64,000 nucleotides of DNA from Streptomyces parvus. Lineage in GTDB: Bacteria > Actinomycetota > Actinomycetes > Streptomycetales > Streptomycetaceae. Where the stretch lies: the NCBI RefSeq assembly GCF_032121415.1, contig NZ_CP135079.1, positions 6,634,001 to 6,698,000 of the forward strand, given 5' to 3'. A program made the translations under genes and the position numbers. Shown one piece after another: positions 49,490 through 57,496 of the stretch; the first letter of the stretch is position 1, and every line of letters begins with the position of its first letter. The notes below the pieces were generated by a model. It was not told the origin of the DNA. It saw only the letters and a list, made by a program, of their open reading frames with translations, and searched no databases.

Positions 49490-51048
49490 CGGCCCTCCAC
49501 CCGAGCCGTCTCCGGTCCCGCAGGCTCCGGCTCGGGATAGCCGGGCCGCAGCGGGGCCACGTCCCCGAGGCCGAAGCCGCCGTCCGCGCGCAGCACCGCA
49601 CCGGTCACCCGGGCGGCAGACCCGCTCAGCAGATGGCCGAGGACGGCGGCCACCTCGCGCGGTTCGCCGACCCGCCCGGCCGGAATCCGGCTGATCCAGC
49701 CGCGCCGGTGCTCGGGCCCCGCCGCGCCACCCATCGGCGTCTCGATGATGCCGGGAGCCACGCAGTTGGCGCGGATGCCGTGGCGGGCCACGGTGACCGC
49801 GAGACAGCGGATGTACTGCGCCATCGCCGCCTTGCTCGCCCCGTAGTATTCCAGCCCGGCGACGGGACTGAGCGTGGAGCTGACCGAGGAGACCCCGACC
49901 ACCGCCCCGGGCACGTTCTCGTCCCGCCAGCGGGCCGCCAGGTACTCGGTGACCGCGACGAAGCTGTGCAGGTTCACCGCGAACGTCCGGGCGGCGGAGG
50001 CGGGGTCGCCGCCGACCGCGCTGAAGCCGAGGTGCCCGGCCGCGTACAGCAGCGAGGTCACCCCGCCCGCCGTCTTCCAGGCGCGTTCGCCGAGCGACGC
50101 CGCGTCCTCGGGGTCGGAGAGGTCGCAGCGCAGGGTCCACGCCCGTTGGCCCGCCGCCTCGATCTCGGCGGCCACCTCCTCCAGCGCCCCGGTCCGGCGC
50201 GCGGCCAGCACCACGTCCGCGCCGCGCCCCGCCAGATGCAGGGCGGCGGCCCTCCCGATACCGCTACTGGCGCCCGCCACCAGAACCGTGTGGCCCACCA
50301 GGTCCGGGCCGGTGACCGGTTCCGGGGCCGGCTGCTCTGCCGGGGCGCTCCGGGGCGCCGGGACGGCGGCCGGCGGCCCCGCGGGCAGCGAGGGGATCTG
50401 GCCGAGACCCGCGCCCCCGTCGACCGGCAGGGTCTCCCCGACCAGGTACGAGCAACCCTCGGAGACCAGGAAGCCCACGGTGGCCGCCACATCCGCCGCC
50501 GTGGTGGCCCGGCGCTGCACGAGATAGCGCAGCAGCCCTGCCTCGGCCACGGGCGACAGGAGATGGCCCAGGCCGGGGGAGTAGCCGGTGACCACGGTGT
50601 TGCCGACGACCCCGCGCCCGGCGACCTCGGTGACCAGGTGCTGCCACCAGGCCCGGTCGGCGGCGAGCCGGGCGTGCCGCTCGGGGTCGGTCCCGGCGTG
50701 CGTCTCGCCCGTCGCGTCGGTCACCAGGACCAGACGGCCCCGGCCCGCCGCCGCCATCGCCAGGGCGGCGGCCCGGACGCGCTCGCGGTCCAGGCCCGGC
50801 GAGCGCTCCGCGCCGTACGCCTCCTCGCCCAACAGCAGCGCGCAGTAGGCGGCGGCGTCGCCGGCACATGGGGCCTCGGCTGTTTCCGGCGCCAGGCCGA
50901 GGGCGGTGAGCGCGTCGGCGAGGGCCTCGGCCGATGCGCCCGGGGCCCCGGCCGCGTCGACGACCACCCGGGTGCCGACCGGCGACCGCAGCGGGTCCCC
51001 CGCCACGGCAGCCACGGGCCGTGCAGCCGTGTTGTGTACATGGGTCAT
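49486..51048 (-). CDS. Double SDR protein: degenerate N-terminal SDR-like domain fused to an intact ketoreductase
   Basis: A 520-residue protein. The C-terminal domain (about 257-520) is a full SDR: LVAGASSGIG, Ser in SVSSTLSP, YYGASK, and a FabG-like end. Residues 1-235 follow the same fold in outline (RLVLVTDATGE, GVVGNTVVTGYSPG, ATVGFLVSEGCSYLVGETLPVDGG) but lack a GxxxGxG motif and the Tyr-x-x-x-Lys pair. The shape resembles the high-molecular-weight FabG proteins, which carry a flavodoxin-like N-domain. The inactive half may help dimerise or dock a partner. Overlaps the KS gene upstream by 4 bp. Confidence 0.82.
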   Translation of the reverse strand: MTHVHNTAARPVAAVAGDPLRSPVGTRVVVDAAGAPGASAEALADALTALGLAPETAEAPCAGDAAAYCALLLGEEAYGAERSPGLDRERVRAAALAMAAAGRGRLVLVTDATGETHAGTDPERHARLAADRAWWQHLVTEVAGRGVVGNTVVTGYSPGLGHLLSPVAEAGLLRYLVQRRATTAADVAATVGFLVSEGCSYLVGETLPVDGGAGLGQIPSLPAGPPAAVPAPRSAPAEQPAPEPVTGPDLVGHTVLVAGASSGIGRAAALHLAGRGADVVLAARRTGALEEVAAEIEAAGQRAWTLRCDLSDPEDAASLGERAWKTAGGVTSLLYAAGHLGFSAVGGDPASAARTFAVNLHSFVAVTEYLAARWRDENVPGAVVGVSSVSSTLSPVAGLEYYGASKAAMAQYIRCLAVTVARHGIRANCVAPGIIETPMGGAAGPEHRRGWISRIPAGRVGEPREVAAVLGHLLSGSAARVTGAVLRADGGFGLGDVAPLRPGYPEPEPAGPETARVEGR

Positions 51049-52325
51049 GGCAAGTCGCCGCCTTCGTATTCGATGACCATGCTGGTGGCGTCGCCGCCGG
51101 CCCCGGAGGCGAGCACCAGCGCGCTGTCGCCCCCGGTCGCCAGGCCGCCCGCGAGCACCGGTTCGCCCGGCAGACCCGCGTACGGCTTCAGGGTGTTGGC
51201 GCTCGGAGCGATCCGGCCGTGGCGCAGCATCAGGAGACTGCCGAGGAGCTTGACCAGACCGCCCGTCCCGGCGACATGCCCGAAGACCGCCTCCTGGTTG
51301 GTCAGCAGCAGCTCGCCGCCGTACCCGGCCGCCTCGCGCACCCCGGCCAGCGCCTGGCACAAGTGGTCCTCGACGAACCGGTTGCCGTCCGCGTAATCGT
51401 TGACGAACGCGAGATCGCCCGGCCCGCGCCCGGCCGACGCCAGCGTCGCCAGCACATCCCCCACCACGTTGGCGGGCGGCCCGGTCGCGACGGTGGAGGG
51501 GCCGTTGGAGCGGGAGGTGCGCAGATGGGCCCGGTGCAACAGCCCCGGACGGTCCCCGGTGGTCGCCGGGTTCTCCAGGACGACGGCGAGCGCGCCCTCC
51601 CCGGTGGCGTTGCCGGTCTGGACCTCGTCGTGCGGCCGGACGTCGGAAGGGTCGTCGGAGAGTGAGGAGGCGCGGTAGCCACTGCGCCCGGTGTGGCTGG
51701 TGCCGGCGACGAACACCGGGTCCACGGTGGTGTCCACGCCGACGACGACCGCCCGGTCGATGTCCCCGCACCGGAACATCTGCTGGACCAGGTGGAGCGT
51801 CCGCAGCGCCACGTTGCAGGAGCCCGCCACGCTCAGGGTCTGGCACGGCAGCCGGAGCCCGGAGGCGACGGTGCCGATCACGCTGGGCGGGGTTCCGTTG
51901 AGCCAGTACTCCATGCCGAGCGCGGCGACGCCCTCGGCATGGGCCAGCCGGTAGTAGCGCTCGGTCTCCGGGAAGGCGAACTGGAGCGAGCAGGCGACCA
52001 GCGCGGTGCGCTCGGGATCCAGATCGGCGGCGGTGAGCCCGGCCTGTTCCAGGGCGCGGTGCACCGCCCCCGTCGCCAGCAGCCCGGCGCGTGAGGAGCG
52101 GCGGATCTGCCGCTCCGACAGCGGGAGCTCCCGCTCAGGGTCCCAGCCCTCGACCGTTCCGGCGATCCGCAGGGGGAGTTCGGGATGGCTGTACGGGGAG
52201 AGGCAGCTCACCCCGTCGCGCACCACGCGCCAGAAGGTGTCCAGGTCGGTGCAGGCGCGGCCGTCCGGCCCCGGAAGCACGAACCCGGCGCCGGAGAGCC
52301 GCAGCAGCGGCAGCTCAGCAGGCAT
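51045..52325 (-). CDS. Beta-ketoacyl synthase lacking the first active-site His (KS1)
   Basis: A 426-residue KAS I/II-type protein. The nucleophile Cys170 is in SVAGSCNVAL and the second His350 in VFGHVAGTGG. The position of the first active-site His (normally EAHGTGT) reads NDYADGN, with Tyr311. A KS without that His may condense poorly or act as an acyltransferase or partner subunit. ATG 52325 is preferred (GGGAGG 5 bases upstream) over GTG 52331. It overlaps the KS2 gene by 11 bp, suggesting a complex of the two. Confidence 0.85.
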   Translation of the reverse strand: MPAELPLLRLSGAGFVLPGPDGRACTDLDTFWRVVRDGVSCLSPYSHPELPLRIAGTVEGWDPERELPLSERQIRRSSRAGLLATGAVHRALEQAGLTAADLDPERTALVACSLQFAFPETERYYRLAHAEGVAALGMEYWLNGTPPSVIGTVASGLRLPCQTLSVAGSCNVALRTLHLVQQMFRCGDIDRAVVVGVDTTVDPVFVAGTSHTGRSGYRASSLSDDPSDVRPHDEVQTGNATGEGALAVVLENPATTGDRPGLLHRAHLRTSRSNGPSTVATGPPANVVGDVLATLASAGRGPGDLAFVNDYADGNRFVEDHLCQALAGVREAAGYGGELLLTNQEAVFGHVAGTGGLVKLLGSLLMLRHGRIAPSANTLKPYAGLPGEPVLAGGLATGGDSALVLASGAGGDATSMVIEYEGGDLP

Positions 52326-53703
52326 CGCCACCTCCCAGCAGCAGCGCGCTGTTGACCCCGCCCACCTGGTAGTTGAAGCTCAGCGCCCGGTCGAACCCGA
52401 GGGCGCGCGTCTCCGTCCCGGGCACCGGGTCGAACGAGCAGACCGGCGACGGCGTCGTGCAGTTGGCGGTGGGGCAGACCTCGCCCTCGCGCATCATCAT
52501 CAGCGTCAGCGCCGTACCCAGGTTGCCGAGCGGCGCGCCGCTGTGCCCGAAACACGCCTCCTGTGAACTGACCATCAGCTGGCCGGACTTCTCGCCCCAC
52601 AGCGAGCGCACGGCGTTGGACTCGATGCGGGTGAACAGTGCGTCGCCCTCGCCGCCCCCGTTGACGTAGGGGATGCGTTCCAGCGAGGTGTGGTCGCCCA
52701 GCGCGCGGCGGGCCGCCTCGGCCAGCCCCGTACCGCCGGTGTCGATGGCGACCGCGCTGCTCAGCCCGGAGCGGGTGGTGGCCTGGCCGAGGACCGCACC
52801 GTGGGCGCGGGCGCCGCGCGCGGCGGCGTGCTCACGGCTCTCCAGGACCAGGGTCACCGAGCCGTCGCCGTAGTTCATGCAGTCGCCCGCCGCGTCGTAC
52901 GGGCGCATCGGCCGGTCGTGGCGGGGCGCGGCCGGCGGGTCGTCGTTGTGCCGCACGGTGACGGTCTCCCGCTCGACGACCTCCCGCAACCGGTGGCCGT
53001 GCAGCACCCGTTCGGTGTCGAAGCGGTCAACCCCGGTGACGACCACGAGGTCGCTCTGGCCGGAGGCGATCATCATCCGGGCGATGCCGAGCAGTACCGA
53101 GGAGGAGGCGCAACCGCAGCTCACCGTGTAGTTGGCGCCGGTCGACCCGAGCAACGCCGCCTGGACCGGGCCGACATCGCTCGACGTGCCGGCCACCAGC
53201 AGCCGCACGAAGAGGGACTTGGCGTCCTTCGGGCTGATCGTCGCCGGATCCGCGTCGTGCCAGGCGCGGTAGCTGTCGTAGTTGCTGTCCACCCCCGCAC
53301 GGGCGGTCAGCACGTCCGCGCTCCGCAACGCGCCCGCCGCGTGGTCGAGTCCGGCGTCCCGGCACGCCTCGACCAGGGAGACCAGGCCGTAGAGGTGGAC
53401 GTCGGCATAGCTGCGCAGATAGCGGGACGGGATGTCGGGCAGCAGTTCCGCGAACGCCTCCCGGGCCCCGCGCACGGTGCCGTGGTGGAAACCCTCGCGT
53501 TCGACATGGCTGGTGCCGGTGGACGCGGTCGCCCAGACCTGCGCGGCCGTGCGGACCGGCTCGTCGCCCGCGCCGGGCAGGCAGAAGCCCATCCCGGTGA
53601 CGAGCGCGTCCCGGGGCCCGGGGGCCCAGGGGCGGGCCGCCGGGGCGAGCAGCCGCTCGGGGGCCGGCGCCCCCTGCCGCTCCTGGCCGTACTCCTCGCT
53701 CAC
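52315..53703 (-). CDS. Beta-ketoacyl synthase with altered first His site (KS2)
   Basis: A 462-residue KAS-like protein with an extra ~25-residue N-terminus. Cys198 is in SCGCASSSVLL, His387 in CFGHSGAPLGN. The first-His position reads VNGGGEGD, with Gly instead of His. Other KS features (RPYDAAGDCMNYGDG for the RPFD..R.G motif) are also altered. It overlaps KS1 by 11 bp and the downstream genes by 4 bp. The pair is reminiscent of KS/CLF pairs, but here both partners keep a Cys, so the division of labour is open. Confidence 0.85.
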   Translation of the reverse strand: MSEEYGQERQGAPAPERLLAPAARPWAPGPRDALVTGMGFCLPGAGDEPVRTAAQVWATASTGTSHVEREGFHHGTVRGAREAFAELLPDIPSRYLRSYADVHLYGLVSLVEACRDAGLDHAAGALRSADVLTARAGVDSNYDSYRAWHDADPATISPKDAKSLFVRLLVAGTSSDVGPVQAALLGSTGANYTVSCGCASSSVLLGIARMMIASGQSDLVVVTGVDRFDTERVLHGHRLREVVERETVTVRHNDDPPAAPRHDRPMRPYDAAGDCMNYGDGSVTLVLESREHAAARGARAHGAVLGQATTRSGLSSAVAIDTGGTGLAEAARRALGDHTSLERIPYVNGGGEGDALFTRIESNAVRSLWGEKSGQLMVSSQEACFGHSGAPLGNLGTALTLMMMREGEVCPTANCTTPSPVCSFDPVPGTETRALGFDRALSFNYQVGGVNSALLLGGGDAC

Positions 53704-54524
53704 AGAGCCCCCGCGTCCACGTTGACGGCCTGGCCGGTCATCCCGCCGGAGAGATCGGAGAGCAGGAACAGCACCTGGGCCGCGATCTCCTCGGGGCGCA
53801 CCAGACGGCGCAGGATGGTGCTGTTCACCGCCCGCTTGAGGTACCGATCCCAGGTCAGGTCCGGCGGGCCGTGGTGCTTGGCGATGGCCGCCATGAACGG
53901 GTCGCCGTAGCGTTCACCGTCGGTGGCGGCCGGGCTGTCGGTCAGCCCGGGGCAGACCGCGTTGACCCGTACGCCGAAGGCGCCCAGCTCGGAGGCGAGC
54001 GCCTGTGTCATGCCGTTGAGACCGAACTTCGAGGCGCAGTAGGAGGTGTTGGCGGGCAGGCCGCGCTTCCCGGCGATGGAGGAGACCATCACGATGTTGC
54101 CCTCGCGGCGCTCCATCATCCCCGGCACGATCGCCCGCGCGACGCGGAAGGCGCCGAGCAGGTTGATGTCGAGGGTGGCCATCCACTGGTCCTCGTCCTG
54201 GTCGCACAGGAACGCCTGGTCGCGCGCCGCGCCCGCGCAGTGCACCAGCCGGTCGATCGGGCCGAGACGCTCCTCGGCCTCCCGGACGGCGGCACGCACG
54301 CTGGCGGCGTCGGTGAGGTCTCCGGGGACCGCCACCGCCCGCCCTCCGTCGGCCTCGATCCGCTCGGCGAGCAGCCGCAGCTCCTTCTCGCTGCGGGCCA
54401 TGAGCGCCACGCGGGAGCCGTGAGCGGCGAGCATCGTCGCCAGGACGGCGCCGATGCCGCTGCTGGCACCGGTCAGGAAAGTGGTCCTGCCTTCGAGCAG
54501 GGTGGGTGCGAAGCCGCTGGTCAT
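53700..54524 (-). CDS. SDR family oxidoreductase (ketoreductase-like)
   Basis: A 274-residue SDR: FLTGASSGIG, CAGA, Ser in MVSSIAG, YCASK, and a PGLTDSPA substrate loop, ending TGQAVNVDAGAL. FabG-like, so NAD(P)H-dependent reduction of a beta-ketoacyl thioester is the likely reaction. ATG 54524 overlaps the next gene by 4 bp; the frame upstream of it is the shadow of that gene. Confidence 0.87.
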   Translation of the reverse strand: MTSGFAPTLLEGRTTFLTGASSGIGAVLATMLAAHGSRVALMARSEKELRLLAERIEADGGRAVAVPGDLTDAASVRAAVREAEERLGPIDRLVHCAGAARDQAFLCDQDEDQWMATLDINLLGAFRVARAIVPGMMERREGNIVMVSSIAGKRGLPANTSYCASKFGLNGMTQALASELGAFGVRVNAVCPGLTDSPAATDGERYGDPFMAAIAKHHGPPDLTWDRYLKRAVNSTILRRLVRPEEIAAQVLFLLSDLSGGMTGQAVNVDAGAL

Positions 54525-55426
54525 GCTGTGTTCTCCGCTTTCTCGGGGAGGTCCGCCGTCGCGGCCGTCGTACGTTTCTCGGGGGCGCGGCCGACCGGGG
54601 GCAGGATGCGGGCGGGCAGCCCGCCCCCGTCCACCTCCAGCACCGTGCCGGTCACCGAGGGGTTGTCGGCGGCGAAGGCGACCGCCTCCGCCACGTCCCT
54701 CTCGTCGCACCAGCGCCGCAGCGGCACATGGCGCCGCAGGTCGGCCATGTAGGCGGCGTGCCGCTCGCTCGCCGCCGAACGGCGGCGCAGCGCCTCGCCG
54801 TCGACGACGCCCGGGGCCACCGCGCTGACCCGGATGCCGTACTCGCCCAGTTCGGTCGCCCAGGTGCGGGTCAGCGCCTCGACCCCGGACTTGGCCGCGC
54901 AGTACGCGGACTGCCCGTACGCGCCCCTGCGGACGGTGGAGGAGATGTTGACGATCGCGCCGGGAGTGCCGGCGGCCAGCATCGCCTGCGCGGCGTGCCG
55001 GCCGACCAGGAAGGTGCCGGTGAGCAGCGAGGTCACCACCCGTTCGAAGTCCTCCAGCGGGTGCGGGGAGAGCTCCGGCGGCCCGTCGGCCCGCTCCCTG
55101 ACGCTCACCAGACGGCGGGAGAAGTTGTTGCCCGCGTTGTTGACGCAGAGGCCGAGCGGCCGGTCCTCCTCGGCCAGCCGTTCGAAGAGTCCGGCCACCG
55201 ACCCCTCGTCGGTGACGTCCGCCCGTACGGCGTGCAGGGCGATCCCGTCGTCCGCCGCCGCCTTCACGGCGGCGTCCAGACGATCCGGGTCGCGTCCACA
55301 GATCACGGTGTGCCAGCCCACGGAGGCGAGATGGCGGGCGATGGCCGAACCGAGGCCCCTGCTGCCCCCGGTGACCAGGGCCGTACCCCGAACACGGTCG
55401 GCGCGTATGAGAGACCGATCAGACAC
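54521..55426 (-). CDS. SDR family oxidoreductase
   Basis: A 301-residue SDR: ALVTGGSRGLG, VNNAGNN, Ser in NISSTV, YCAAK, and a VAPGVVDGEA loop, followed by a 40-residue tail. A long insertion (RRLVSVRERADGPPELSPHPLEDFERV) sits between the NNAG and Ser regions. Likely ketoreductase or alcohol dehydrogenase. Overlaps the KAS III gene upstream by 8 bp. Confidence 0.85.
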   Translation of the reverse strand: MSDRSLIRADRVRGTALVTGGSRGLGSAIARHLASVGWHTVICGRDPDRLDAAVKAAADDGIALHAVRADVTDEGSVAGLFERLAEEDRPLGLCVNNAGNNFSRRLVSVRERADGPPELSPHPLEDFERVVTSLLTGTFLVGRHAAQAMLAAGTPGAIVNISSTVRRGAYGQSAYCAAKSGVEALTRTWATELGEYGIRVSAVAPGVVDGEALRRRSAASERHAAYMADLRRHVPLRRWCDERDVAEAVAFAADNPSVTGTVLEVDGGGLPARILPPVGRAPEKRTTAATADLPEKAENTA

Positions 55427-56387
55427 GGAAGAGCAGCCCTCCGTAGTACCAGCCGGAGCCCACCGTGGGCGTGTAGCAGAGGTCGCCCGGCTTCAGCCGG
55501 CCGTCGAGCGCCATTTCGGAGAGCACGATGGGCACCGAGGCGCTGCCGGTGTTCGCCCGCGTCTCGTAGTTGGTGACGAAGCGCGCCTCCGGGATGGAGA
55601 GGCGTTCCCGTACGGCGGTGTGCAGTTGGCCCGTGCCCGGGTGGGGCACCACCCAGTCGATCTCGTCCATCTTGGTGCCCGAACGGGCCAGCATCCGGGT
55701 AGCCAGGTCGGCGTGCGAGTCGGCCGCGATGGAGACCAGCTCCCGGCTGCTTTTGATCCACCCGTTGGGCGGGTACACCGTCACCGTCTCCCGGCCGGAA
55801 CCGTCGCTGATCAGCAGCGAGTCCCACAGCCCCGCGTCCGGCTCCGCGCCACGCGAGAGCACGGCCGCCCCGGCCGCGTCGCCCACGATCAGCTCGCCCT
55901 TGCTGCCGGGCCGTACCCGGCGTGAGAATCGCTCGCTGGAGACCACGAGCGCGTGCCGCCAGTCGGCGTGCGTGCCGAAGTACGCCGCAGCCGTCTGGAC
56001 CCCGTGCACGAACCCCGTACAGGCGCCGCACACGTCGAAGGCCAACGCCCGCTCCGCGCCCAGCAGATGGGCGGTGTGCGGACCCCACTCGGGGACGAAG
56101 TGACGGTCGGTCCAGTTGCTGAAGACCACCAGGTCGATCTCGCCTGGCGTGACGCCCGCCTGCTCCAGTGCCGCGTGGGCGGCGCGCACTCCCATGTACG
56201 CGGGGGTCTCCTCCTCGTCCGCGACATGGCGGCTGCGGACGTCCAGCCGTCCGATGACCGCCTCGTCCACCGCGTTGCCGGCGGGGTCCCCGGCGCTCTC
56301 GTTCTCGACCAGGAGGCGTGGGTAGTAGTGCCCGAACCCGGACAGGCGAAGTCCGCTCTCGCGCCACAGGGAGGTCTCGTTGTGCAT
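55419..56387 (-). CDS. 3-oxoacyl-ACP synthase III family protein (KAS III-1)
   Basis: A 322-residue thiolase-fold enzyme with the complete FabH triad: Cys123 in CGACTGF, His249 in VPHPGTGQ and Asn279 in RANTGSAS. The FabH His loop reads PHPGTGQL instead of PHQANLR, and so the ACP/CoA contact region differs. It may prime a chain with an acyl-CoA or form an ester bond, as some KAS III relatives do. ATG 56387; 65 bp separate it from KAS III-2, the only gap over 20 bp in the operon. Confidence 0.87.
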   Translation of the reverse strand: MHNETSLWRESGLRLSGFGHYYPRLLVENESAGDPAGNAVDEAVIGRLDVRSRHVADEEETPAYMGVRAAHAALEQAGVTPGEIDLVVFSNWTDRHFVPEWGPHTAHLLGAERALAFDVCGACTGFVHGVQTAAAYFGTHADWRHALVVSSERFSRRVRPGSKGELIVGDAAGAAVLSRGAEPDAGLWDSLLISDGSGRETVTVYPPNGWIKSSRELVSIAADSHADLATRMLARSGTKMDEIDWVVPHPGTGQLHTAVRERLSIPEARFVTNYETRANTGSASVPIVLSEMALDGRLKPGDLCYTPTVGSGWYYGGLLFRV

Positions 56388-56452
56388 CTCTCGTCTTCCC
56401 GTACTGTGCGGTGGGGCCGGGGGACCCCCGGCGGAGGAGAAAGCGTCCGGGC

Positions 56453-57496
56453 TCACGGGATGCGCAGGAGCATCGCGCCCCAGCTGAAGCCGCGCCCGAT
56501 GCCGATCGTCGCGACGAGATCGCCGGAGCGGATCTTCCCCGCGCGCAGGTTCTCCGAGAGGCAGCTCGGGATGGAGACGCTGGAGGTGTTGCCGCGCTCC
56601 TGGATGTTGGTCAGCAGCTTCTCGCGCGGGATCTCCAGCGTCCGGCACACCTGGTTGATCATGTTCAGGTTGCCCTGGTGGGGCACGAACCAGTCGATGT
56701 CGTCCACCGTCAGGCTGTTGCGCTCCAGGATCTCCCGGCCCACGTGGGAGAGCAGCTTCGGGCCGACCGCGCCGACCTCCCGCCCGCGCATCAGCATCTT
56801 GTCGTTCTCGTCGATGTCGAAGGCGTCGAAGTACGAACCGTCCGCGTGCAGCGCCACGTCCAGCAGACCGCGCTCCGCGGTGTCCGCCGACCAGACCGCC
56901 GCGGCGGCCCCCGCTCCGAACAGCGCCGAGTAGCGGTAGTCGAAGTTCAGGATCGGGCGCGGGTTCTCCGCGCAGACGACCAGCGCGTTGCGCATGCCGA
57001 GCGCCGGGAGCATGGCGGCGGCCGTCGCGGTGCCGTACATGAAACCCGCGCAGGCCACGGAGGTCACATCGAAGCAGGTGGCGTGACGCAGCCCCACCTG
57101 CTTCTGCAGCGGCAGCGAGATGTCCATGTAGTTGTTGGTGGCGCTGGAGGGGTTGGTACGCGGCCGGGTCGTGGACGTCGTGCCGATGACCAGGTCGATG
57201 TCGTCCGGGCCCAGACCGGCGGCGCTCAACGCGTCGTCCACCGCCCTGGCGGCCATCTCCACCGCGCGCTCCTTCTCGTCGGCCGGCCAGTGGCGGCTGA
57301 CGATCCCCGTGTTCTCGCGGATCCAGGCGTCGTCGATGCCCAGCGCGTCGAGCTGCTCGAAGTGGGCGTTGGTGATCGGCTCACCGGGGAAGTAGTGGCC
57401 GATCCCGGCGAGCCGCACCGGGGCGATCGCGGTCGGGGGCAGGGGCCTGAGGTGGGCCGTCGTCGGGTCCGGGACGGTCTCGGCGGTCGTGGTCAT
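56453..57496 (-). CDS. 3-oxoacyl-ACP synthase III family protein (KAS III-2)
   Basis: A 347-residue KAS III: Cys149 in SVACAGFMYG, His273 in VPHQGNLNMI, Asn303 in RGNTSSVSIP, all as in FabH. A 25-residue lead precedes the fold. The DENDKMLMRGREV loop matches FabH closely, so this is the more FabH-like of the two. ATG 57496 overlaps the CoA-transferase stop. Expected to start chains from a CoA ester. Confidence 0.88.
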   Translation of the reverse strand: MTTTAETVPDPTTAHLRPLPPTAIAPVRLAGIGHYFPGEPITNAHFEQLDALGIDDAWIRENTGIVSRHWPADEKERAVEMAARAVDDALSAAGLGPDDIDLVIGTTSTTRPRTNPSSATNNYMDISLPLQKQVGLRHATCFDVTSVACAGFMYGTATAAAMLPALGMRNALVVCAENPRPILNFDYRYSALFGAGAAAAVWSADTAERGLLDVALHADGSYFDAFDIDENDKMLMRGREVGAVGPKLLSHVGREILERNSLTVDDIDWFVPHQGNLNMINQVCRTLEIPREKLLTNIQERGNTSSVSIPSCLSENLRAGKIRSGDLVATIGIGRGFSWGAMLLRIP

